Source: Acidobacteriota bacterium
GTDB taxonomy: Bacteria > Acidobacteriota > Blastocatellia > Pyrinomonadales > Pyrinomonadaceae
NCBI GenBank assembly: GCA_018269005.1
Contig: JAFDVK010000034.1
Coordinates: forward strand, 121,285-185,284
DNA length: 64,000 bases
Direction: 5' to 3'
Part shown: positions 52,159 to 59,007 of the stretch, one piece after another
Layout: every line of letters starts with the position of its first letter
How positions within the stretch are numbered: the first letter of the stretch is position 1
The notes under the pieces: model-generated
Seen by the model: the letters and a program-made list of their open reading frames with translations, nothing else
Told to the model about the DNA's origin: nothing
Databases searched by the model: none
Position numbers and translations under genes: made by a program

Positions 52159-52482
52159 ATGAGCAGTGAACTTGATGACTCTCAAGACTGGGAACTTGGC
52201 GACTTTGACGAGAGCCTTGAGGAATTTGACGATTTCGACGTGCGTGATGGTGTAACGCACCGCACCGTCATTCTTCGGAAAGAACACATGGTCGCGCTCC
52301 TTTGCCTTAAAACCGCAAATATCGGAGCCGCCATCTGCCGTGTCGATCCGCGTGAATCGATGCCCGCCGTCCAGATCTACGATGACGCTTCTGCGGCCAA
52401 GGAATGGTTCACAAAGAGCCTTCGGACGAGCCTGGAGAACGGTTGGCACTTGATCTATGACGGCCTGCCGCTCAAAGGTTGA
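52159..52482 (+). CDS. Small acidic protein, unknown
   Basis: The 107-residue protein has a very acidic first 30 residues (SSELDDSQDWELGDFDESLE...), then a compact mixed alpha/beta part (TVILRKEHMVALLCLK, WFTKSLRTSLENGWHLIYDG). The start is 17 bases after the vanW-like gene and its stop overlaps the coaX TTG start. I recognise no family. Conservation of position between birA/vanW and coaX in relatives would show whether it belongs to that operon. Confidence 0.7.
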   Translation: MSSELDDSQDWELGDFDESLEEFDDFDVRDGVTHRTVILRKEHMVALLCLKTANIGAAICRVDPRESMPAVQIYDDASAAKEWFTKSLRTSLENGWHLIYDGLPLKG

Positions 52483-53207
52483 TCGTGCTTCTTGCCGTAG
52501 ATATTGGAAATTCTGCCATTAAGCTCGGCGTTTTTAGCGCCCTAGGCGATCTGATTGAAAGACACACGCTCGAACCTGCATCCGCGGAAAATTCCGCTCA
52601 AATCATTGGATCCACGATCGAAAGGGCGATCATCAGCTCGGTCGTTCCAAAACTTACGTCCGTCGTCTCCGCAGCAATAAAAGCAAAATTCAATATCGAG
52701 CCCGATGTTCTGACAAACGACCGCGACCTCGGGATAAAGATCAATTACCGCCCGATCGAAGATGCCGGCAACGACCGCCTTGTAAATGCCGCCACGGCAG
52801 CACATTTTTACGGCACTCCGTGCGTAGTCATCAGTTTTGGAACTGCGACGACGATCGATGTCGTGTCAATGGACTTTGAACTGCTCGGCGGCCTGATAGC
52901 ACCGGGCGTGAAGATGTCTGCCGCAGCATTGCACGAAAAGACCGCCCGACTGCCGCTCGTCGATCTGGAAGGCGATTTTTCGCCGATGTCGGAGACCACC
53001 GATATGTCGATCCGTTCGGGGGTGATCTTCGCTCAGATCGGCCTTGTAGAAGCCGTTCTCTCTCGCGTCGAGCAGCTCATTGGCAAGCCAAAGGTCATTG
53101 CGACCGGCGGTTATGCCGCAAAATTTTCAGAGCTTTGCGACAAGATCGATGTCGTTGACCGAGATCTCACGCTAAAGGGCCTGTACAGATTTGCGAGCAA
53201 TGGATGA
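52479..53207 (+). CDS. coaX: Type III pantothenate kinase
   Basis: The 242-residue ASKHA-fold enzyme phosphorylates pantothenate, the first step of coenzyme A synthesis. Motifs are LLAVDIGNSAIKLGVF (phosphate loop with DxGN), DRLVNAATAAHFYG, VVISFGTATTIDVV, LGGLIAPGVKMSAAALHEKTARLP and VIATGGYAAKF. The start is the TTG at 52479 that overlaps the previous stop, or GTG 52485. Length is at the short end of the family. The last 8 bases overlap the next ORF. Confidence 0.94.
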   Translation: MIVLLAVDIGNSAIKLGVFSALGDLIERHTLEPASAENSAQIIGSTIERAIISSVVPKLTSVVSAAIKAKFNIEPDVLTNDRDLGIKINYRPIEDAGNDRLVNAATAAHFYGTPCVVISFGTATTIDVVSMDFELLGGLIAPGVKMSAAALHEKTARLPLVDLEGDFSPMSETTDMSIRSGVIFAQIGLVEAVLSRVEQLIGKPKVIATGGYAAKFSELCDKIDVVDRDLTLKGLYRFASNG

Positions 53208-54474
53208 CACCCGCGAAATCTCGCCGCCAAAACTGATCACAGCCTTAAGGCAGAACGACCTGCTGCCCGCGATCGTCTTCTTGCCCACGCGCAGACGGTG
53301 CGACGAAGCTGCTACCGAGATCTCGCTTGATAAGTCTCAGCCCGGCGATCCTGACCGCCAAGCGGCGAGACGCAGGATGTTCGATGAATTTGCTGCGGAG
53401 AATCCCGAGATCCTGACCCACAAGCATCTCAAGGCCCTGCTCCAGTCAGGCACTGCGTCGCATCACGCCGGCCACATTCCGGCATGGAAGTTGATCGTTG
53501 AGATGATGATGAGCGCAGGCCTTTTGCGGGCGATCTTCGCGACGTCGACGGTCGCCGCAGGTGTCGATTTCCCTGCCCGCACCGTCGTCGTAACCAATGC
53601 GGACACGCGCGGCAACGATGGCTGGCGTCCGTTGAAGGTGAGCGAACTTCAACAAATGACCGGACGCGCTGGAAGGCGAGGCAGAGACAATGTCGGGTTT
53701 GTTGTCCTTGCACCGGGTCGATTTCAAAATCCGAAGAAGATCGCCGAGATTCTTCGTTCGAAACCGGAAGCCCTCGAAAGCCGCTTCCGTGCGACCTACA
53801 CAAGCCTGCTCAATCTCCTCGATGCTTTTTCGAGCTTTGAGCGGGTGCGTGAGATCACGGAAAAAAGCTTTGCGTTTCGCAGCGTTCCAAACCATCGCGG
53901 CGGTTCGGAACGGCTTGCCGACCGCATCTGGCAGCCATTCGAGGATCGTGCGCGGGTCCTCGATCATTTTGGTTACATATCCTTTTCAGACGAGACGGTC
54001 ACCGCTGACGGAAAATGGCTTGCGAATCTTCGTGTTGACCGCCCATTATTGATCGGCGAGGCTTTGCGCGAAGGGATGTTCGACGAGCTTTCACTTTCAG
54101 AGTTTGCCGGCATGATCGCAGCGATCGCCGCCGATGCAGACCGTGATTATGGCGAGATCCGTGTTTCGCGAAGGCTGGACGCCGCTTTTGATGATCTGGA
54201 GGCCGTTGTAGCAAAAGTATCGAAGGTCGAATGGAAGAATGGCGTCGAAATCAACGAAGAGCTCAATTTCTCTGCTGCCGCGGCCGCTGAAAAGTGGGCT
54301 GCCGGAATGGAATGGAGCGAACTCACCGCCAGATCAAAGGCCGCCGAAGGCGATCTTGTTCGGTTGTTATCCCGAACCGGTGAGGCATTGCGTCAGATCG
54401 CGGGACTTCGCCTGCCCGTGTCGAGACTTGCGTCAGAAGCCTCGATCCAGCTTCTGCGTGAGCCGGTTCGATAG
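53200..54474 (+). CDS. C-terminal half of a Ski2-like helicase (no first RecA domain)
   Basis: From ATG 53200 (inside the coaX end) the product has 424 residues. It begins directly in the second RecA domain: LLPAIVFLPTRRRCDEAA (motif IV region), LRAIFATSTVAAGVDFPART (motif V) and QMTGRAGRRGRD (motif VI). Winged-helix and DSHCT-like helical parts follow (RFRATYTSLLNLLDAF, LADRIWQPFEDRARVLDHFGYI). Walker A and the DExH box are absent because the whole first RecA domain is missing, so it cannot be a complete ATPase. The reading frame is intact over 1.27 kb and overlaps coaX, which argues it is still translated. It may be a truncated relic or a subunit complemented by another protein. Confidence 0.75.
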   Translation: MDDTREISPPKLITALRQNDLLPAIVFLPTRRRCDEAATEISLDKSQPGDPDRQAARRRMFDEFAAENPEILTHKHLKALLQSGTASHHAGHIPAWKLIVEMMMSAGLLRAIFATSTVAAGVDFPARTVVVTNADTRGNDGWRPLKVSELQQMTGRAGRRGRDNVGFVVLAPGRFQNPKKIAEILRSKPEALESRFRATYTSLLNLLDAFSSFERVREITEKSFAFRSVPNHRGGSERLADRIWQPFEDRARVLDHFGYISFSDETVTADGKWLANLRVDRPLLIGEALREGMFDELSLSEFAGMIAAIAADADRDYGEIRVSRRLDAAFDDLEAVVAKVSKVEWKNGVEINEELNFSAAAAAEKWAAGMEWSELTARSKAAEGDLVRLLSRTGEALRQIAGLRLPVSRLASEASIQLLREPVR

Positions 54475-54566
54475 CCGGCAACAAAGGTTTCTGGCTAAGG
54501 TTCGTATTTGTTAGAATGGAAACCGGAGCGATCGCCGTGCGAAGCATCAGCTGATCGCCAATCACG

Positions 54567-55403
54567 ATGCAAGTTTTGTTAGCTCAGGAATACGGATTTT
54601 GTTTTGGGGTCGAGCGCGCCGTCGATATGGTCGAAGAGGCCGTTGAACATGGCGATCGGGTTCGAAGCCTTGGCCCGCTCATTCACAATCAGCAGGAGAT
54701 GGACCGCCTCGAAGACTGCGGCGTTACGACCGTCAGCGAGCCTGTTCAAATAACTGCAAATGAAACAGCCGTTATCCGAGCACACGGAGTAACGCCGGAT
54801 GTGCAGGCCGAACTCGAAAGGCGGGCGGGCAAAGTCGTGGACGCGACATGCCCATTCGTTACGCGTGTGCAGCGTCTTGCTTCACGTGCGGCTGCCCAGA
54901 ACCGCGACGTCATTGTCGTGGGCAATCCCGACCATCCCGAAATGATCGGCGTGAAAGGCTATGCTCCGGATCACGCCCACATCGTACGCGACGAAACTGA
55001 ACTAGCCGCCTTGCCTGCCCTTCGGAATCCGCTCGTCGTCTCTCAAACCACGATCAAGGCAAAGACATTCTTCGATACTGCCGAAGCCGTCAAGCGGAAG
55101 ACGACCGACAGTGTCGAGATCATCAACACGATCTGCTCCGCGACCCGCGACCGTCAGGATGCGGCCCGTGCACTTTCTTCCATGGTCGATGCGTTCTATA
55201 TCATCGGCGGCCGACATTCGTCGAACAGCCTGAAACTACTTGCGGTTTGTAAAGAAAATTGCGAAAGGAGTTTTCTGATCGAGACCGAGGACGAGATCGA
55301 CGTGAGCGACCTCAACGGCGTAAAGACCGTCGGTGTTACCGCAGGCGCGTCCACACCGGATTGGCTCATCGACCGCGTTGTCAGTTTCCTAAAAGCTATC
55401 TAG
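54567..55403 (+). CDS. ispH: 4-hydroxy-3-methylbut-2-enyl diphosphate reductase
   Basis: The 278-residue iron-sulfur enzyme performs the last step of the MEP isoprenoid pathway, yielding IPP and DMAPP. The three cluster cysteines are Cys12 (YGFCFGVERAV), Cys95 (VVDATCPFV) and Cys190 (INTICSATRDRQ). Substrate residues lie in GPLIHNQQ, IRAHGV, NPDHPE, VVSQTT and GGRHSSNS, and TAGASTPDWLI ends the protein. The length is slightly below E. coli's 316. It lies 92 bases after the half-helicase stop and converges with the PAS-GGDEF-EAL gene with a 5-base gap. Confidence 0.96.
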   Translation: MQVLLAQEYGFCFGVERAVDMVEEAVEHGDRVRSLGPLIHNQQEMDRLEDCGVTTVSEPVQITANETAVIRAHGVTPDVQAELERRAGKVVDATCPFVTRVQRLASRAAAQNRDVIVVGNPDHPEMIGVKGYAPDHAHIVRDETELAALPALRNPLVVSQTTIKAKTFFDTAEAVKRKTTDSVEIINTICSATRDRQDAARALSSMVDAFYIIGGRHSSNSLKLLAVCKENCERSFLIETEDEIDVSDLNGVKTVGVTAGASTPDWLIDRVVSFLKAI

Positions 55404-55408
55404 ACGCG

Positions 55409-57907
55409 CTAGTGTACGGTCGTCGTGGCCGCCAAAGATGGTATCGCCAGCCCGTTCATCGACGAGAGTTTCTGCACACGCTCAGCTGCCATTTCAACCA
55501 ACTCATCGAAAGACATTGGCCTTGAGAGGTAATAGCCTTGGCCGCTCTCGCATCGGAGTTCTCTCAGGTATTCGAACTGCGCCTGCGTCTCGATCCCTTC
55601 TGCAACGACCCGTAGGCCGAGATTCCGTGCCAAGGTTACGACGGCGTGAACGACCTCGCTTCCCGTTGAGTCCTTTATCATCGAGACGAAAGAACGATCG
55701 ACCTTTAAGGTTGAGATCGGAAGCTTCGTCAGGTAGCTAAGATTTGAGTATCCGGTTCCAAAATCATCGACGTTTATATCGATGCCAAGGTCGCGAAGCG
55801 TATTGAGCATTGCGACGGCTCGTTCAGTATGCTCGAAAAACACCGACTCGGTTATTTCAAGCTTGAGCAGGTGAGAGGGAAAGGCGGTGTTGTCCAGGAT
55901 CGAACAGATATTGTGGATCGAACTCTGGCCAAACTGTTTCGACGAGAGATTCACGCTCAACGTTAGATCCGAGAGCGAAGGAAGTTCTCTGTGCAGCGAG
56001 CGAAGGTCCCTGCATCCTTTGGTCAGCACCTGTTCGCACAACTTGTCGATGAGCCCGATCTCCTCTGCAAGAGGAACGAATTTCGAGGGCGGAATAAATC
56101 CAAGCGTCGGATGTTCCCAACGGACAAGGGCTTCGACGCCCTCGATCTCTTTTGTTGCGAGTCGAAAGATCGGCTGATACGCCATCGAGAGTTCGTTCTG
56201 CTCGATCGCCCTTCGAAGGTCAGTTTCGAGCTGCAACGTCTCTTTGGCTGCTTTGTGCATCCCCTCGTCAAAGACCTCATGCCGAGCTTTGCCGGCACGT
56301 TTTGCCTGATACATCGCCGTGTCGGCGTCGCGCATCAGCTCTTCGGGCGTGGCGTGCTGCGCCGAAGCGTGCAGGATCCCAATACTTGCCGAGCTGTAAA
56401 CGTCATGGCCGAAGAGATCAAACGGCTTGCTGAACTTTTCCTGGATACGTTCGGCGATGCGCGTAACCTCGAGCTCGTCATAACTACCTTCGACGAGGAT
56501 AGTGAACTCGTCGCCGCCAAGACGGGCTACCAGGTCGGACGGACGCATACAATCGCGAAGGCGCGAACTGATCCCCCTCAACAGTTCGTCACCGACGAGA
56601 TGGCCAAGGCTGTCGTTAACGACCTTGAACCGGTCTAGATCGATAAATAGAATGCTTACCTTGCTCTGGCCGGCATGCACCTTGCCAAGAGCGGTATCGA
56701 GCCGCTGCATAAAGTGTGCTCGGTTTGCGAGGCCCGTCAATGCATCGTGTGTCGCTTCGTGTCGCAGCCGTGCCTCGGCAAGCTTTTTATCGGTGATGTC
56801 CTGAAGCTGGAAGATGAGATTCGGCATCTCGTCGTTGGTGCTCTGTGCCGATGAAACACTCCAGGACGTCCACACGGTGTAGCCGTCCTTGTGGCGATAG
56901 CGCTGCTCCATTTGTTCAGAGACCGAGCGGCGCGACACTACCTTATGAACTTTGACGAGAGTGGCCCCAAGGTCTTCCCGCATGACGACATCCTGAAAGT
57001 TCATTTGGCGGAATTCGTCCTCCGTATAGCCCAGGATCTCAGACATAGCGAAGTTGATCTTCAGCCAGTCGCCGGAACTTGAGACGAGGCCGATCCCGAT
57101 CGGAGCATAATCGAAAGCACTTCGAAACCTTTCTTCAGACTCTCGAAGCTTGTTTGACTGAGACTCCAGCAGCCTTGCGTACTTTTCTGCCTGTTCGGCC
57201 TTCTCCATCGAGATCTCGACGTTTTGCAGATACATTCGATAGGAATAGAACACAAAGAAGCAGACCGGAAATGCGATAAGGACTATCCCGATCCCGATCG
57301 TGTCAGCAAGCTGCACAAGGGCTCCCGACGCGGCCGCACCGACGATGTAGGTGAGAAACGTCCAGATATATTTCTTCTGCCATGTCTCAAACAGCGGCTT
57401 GCCATCCCGAAGAGCTGCATAAGTCGAGGCGATGGCCGTATTAACGAGGAACTGTACCAAGGCGAGCAGAAGCAATGCGGTCAGGAATGCCCGCGGATGT
57501 GCGTTATAGCTATGGAAATGCTCATATACGCCGGCGAACTTCAAAACGCCGATAGCGCAAAACGTCGAAAAGGCGATCGTCGCCGTATTTACGAGAACCG
57601 TTCTTTTCTTTTTGCAAAATGTCCAAGACGTTGCAAATGCCTCTGCGGCCGCAAGCAAGATAGCCGCTTCGCCGCCGTAGATCAAAAGCCCTAGGAAAAT
57701 AAATGTTTCGGAGGCCGAAATGTACGACTTGAAGCGCGGTATCTGGATGGTGACCTTTGCTCCGATCGCAACAGTGAGGAAGAAAAACGCCGCCATTGGG
57801 ACATCGATCCTCGTATACGGAAAACCGTAGATCGCCCACGCGACGACCGCGAGCCCAAGTATCCAGAGCGTGATCTCTATTGATCTTAATAATCGTTGAC
57901 GTTCCAT
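55409..57907 (-). CDS. Membrane PAS-GGDEF-EAL bifunctional c-di-GMP protein
   Basis: ATG 57907 gives 832 residues; a TTG at 57922 would add five. About seven N-terminal helices (residues 12-225) resemble those of the paralogue at 14817 (SETFIFLGLLIYGGEAAILL versus SDALIILSLLLYGGSITVLL). A coiled coil is followed by a PAS domain (about 257-380: ERFRSAFDYAPIGIGLV, GYTEDEFRQMNFQDVV). The GGDEF domain is intact (FIDLDRFKVVNDSLG, ARLGGDEFTIL), and the EAL domain is intact (VEALVRWEHP, LEITESVFFE, DDFGTGYSNLSYL). Both synthesis and breakdown of c-di-GMP are chemically possible, with the balance probably set by membrane and PAS input. A 180-base leader with two stems precedes it. Confidence 0.93.
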   Translation of the reverse strand: MERQRLLRSIEITLWILGLAVVAWAIYGFPYTRIDVPMAAFFFLTVAIGAKVTIQIPRFKSYISASETFIFLGLLIYGGEAAILLAAAEAFATSWTFCKKKRTVLVNTATIAFSTFCAIGVLKFAGVYEHFHSYNAHPRAFLTALLLLALVQFLVNTAIASTYAALRDGKPLFETWQKKYIWTFLTYIVGAAASGALVQLADTIGIGIVLIAFPVCFFVFYSYRMYLQNVEISMEKAEQAEKYARLLESQSNKLRESEERFRSAFDYAPIGIGLVSSSGDWLKINFAMSEILGYTEDEFRQMNFQDVVMREDLGATLVKVHKVVSRRSVSEQMEQRYRHKDGYTVWTSWSVSSAQSTNDEMPNLIFQLQDITDKKLAEARLRHEATHDALTGLANRAHFMQRLDTALGKVHAGQSKVSILFIDLDRFKVVNDSLGHLVGDELLRGISSRLRDCMRPSDLVARLGGDEFTILVEGSYDELEVTRIAERIQEKFSKPFDLFGHDVYSSASIGILHASAQHATPEELMRDADTAMYQAKRAGKARHEVFDEGMHKAAKETLQLETDLRRAIEQNELSMAYQPIFRLATKEIEGVEALVRWEHPTLGFIPPSKFVPLAEEIGLIDKLCEQVLTKGCRDLRSLHRELPSLSDLTLSVNLSSKQFGQSSIHNICSILDNTAFPSHLLKLEITESVFFEHTERAVAMLNTLRDLGIDINVDDFGTGYSNLSYLTKLPISTLKVDRSFVSMIKDSTGSEVVHAVVTLARNLGLRVVAEGIETQAQFEYLRELRCESGQGYYLSRPMSFDELVEMAAERVQKLSSMNGLAIPSLAATTTVH

Positions 57908-57929
57908 TCGTTTACTTGGCAAGGAATTC

Positions 57930-58079
57930 GCTTGCCGTTACGTTCTTGCCCTTCAGGGAGGTTGAGGAAAGGGCTGCCTTCTGGTAATGCCGATAAGGTT
58001 TCGGCATTGCAACGAGATCGGGGAGTGGGAGAAAGCCGATGCAGGACATTCACTGAAGGCAGGGGTAACCTGCCTTCAG
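57930..58079 (-). promoter_or_regulatory. Stem-rich leader between the GNAT gene and the PAS-GGDEF-EAL gene
   Basis: On the minus strand CTGAAGGCAGG-ttacc-CCTGCCTTCAG (58053-58079) is a strong stem without a T-run. AATGCCGA-aacctta-TCGGCATT (57986-58008) follows. The first may end the GNAT transcript. I see no c-di-GMP-I or -II riboswitch consensus. Confidence 0.4.
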
Positions 58080-58089
58080 GATTCGCATC

Positions 58090-58992
58090 CTACACGAATA
58101 GCGTTACGCACTGGCCCGTTCGGCGATATCCGGCCTTCTGATAGCTTCTGTGGGCATTCGTGAAGTCAACGTTGCTCAACAGACAGATATTAGGACACCG
58201 GGAAAGCAAGCGTGCCGTCAGTGCCGCGAGACACCGCGAACCGATCCCTTTTCCACGATACTCGGGATCGACGTAGATGCCTTCGAGGTAGATCGTTTCG
58301 CTCGTCTCGGCGATGATGTCGGCCTTAAAGATAAGCTTGCCGTCTTCGAAGACCACAAACACGCGTCCTTGCTCGATTCGGCGTGCAACGCGCTTTAAGA
58401 AGCCTTCGCGATCACGGACCATCGGATCGACGCCGCATTCGATGAATGCAAGCTCTGCCTGCGCCTGTGCGACGGGTTTGAGCTGAGTGATGTCGGCTTG
58501 CCTGATCGCGTATTCGCACGACTGGACCGCGAACGGGAACGCCGCTTCGAAACGATCCTCAATGCATCGAATACGCGGGTCGTGAAGGCCGTCCGTCATC
58601 AGGTCAAAGAATCTCTGGGCGTCATCGCCGTTCGACATTATAAGATGAACCGGAACCGTCGGCTTCTTGGCAGCTTGTGCAAGTGCCTGCATCGCCTCGT
58701 CAGACCGAGCCTCAACTAGAGTGCTGTGGCCGATCAGAGCGACGCCGTCAAGCTGACCGCTTTCGTCGCGATGTCCGAAGAATTCCCCGCGGTTAAGGCG
58801 GCTAACGATGCCGTTGTCGGCGATGTAGCTCGACATCACAACGGTCTGGACCGGATCGACCGCAAGGAACGCTATGACCTCTGCAGAATCTGACTCTCTT
58901 AAACGAAAAGCCGGAGTTGCGATCGCATGTCCAAAGCATGGTTCGCTCGCAATTGCAGGTTCGTATGACATTTTCATTGCTCTGTTCAACAT
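58090..58992 (-). CDS. GNAT-family N-acetyltransferase
   Basis: From ATG 58992, with AGGAGG nine bases upstream (TTG 58998 is an alternative), the product has 300 residues. The C-terminal third is a typical GNAT acetyl-CoA site: IYLEGIYVDPEYRGKGIGSRC (motif A with R/GxGxG), then LLSNVDFTNAHRSYQKAGYRR. The N-terminal half is a second, degenerate GNAT-like region (VIAFLAVDPVQTVVMSSYI, GVALIGHSTLVEARSDEA), the layout of DUF4081-type tandem GNAT proteins. The substrate is unknown. The gene starts only 15 bases after the subtilase stop and probably shares its transcript. Confidence 0.85.
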   Translation of the reverse strand: MLNRAMKMSYEPAIASEPCFGHAIATPAFRLRESDSAEVIAFLAVDPVQTVVMSSYIADNGIVSRLNRGEFFGHRDESGQLDGVALIGHSTLVEARSDEAMQALAQAAKKPTVPVHLIMSNGDDAQRFFDLMTDGLHDPRIRCIEDRFEAAFPFAVQSCEYAIRQADITQLKPVAQAQAELAFIECGVDPMVRDREGFLKRVARRIEQGRVFVVFEDGKLIFKADIIAETSETIYLEGIYVDPEYRGKGIGSRCLAALTARLLSRCPNICLLSNVDFTNAHRSYQKAGYRRTGQCVTLFV

Positions 58993-59007
58993 TTTCAAAT
59001 GCCTCCT

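Noticed and set aside
57930..58089. c-di-GMP riboswitch before the PAS-GGDEF-EAL gene
   Set aside because: Neither the GEMM-I core nor the class II pattern can be found; only generic stems.
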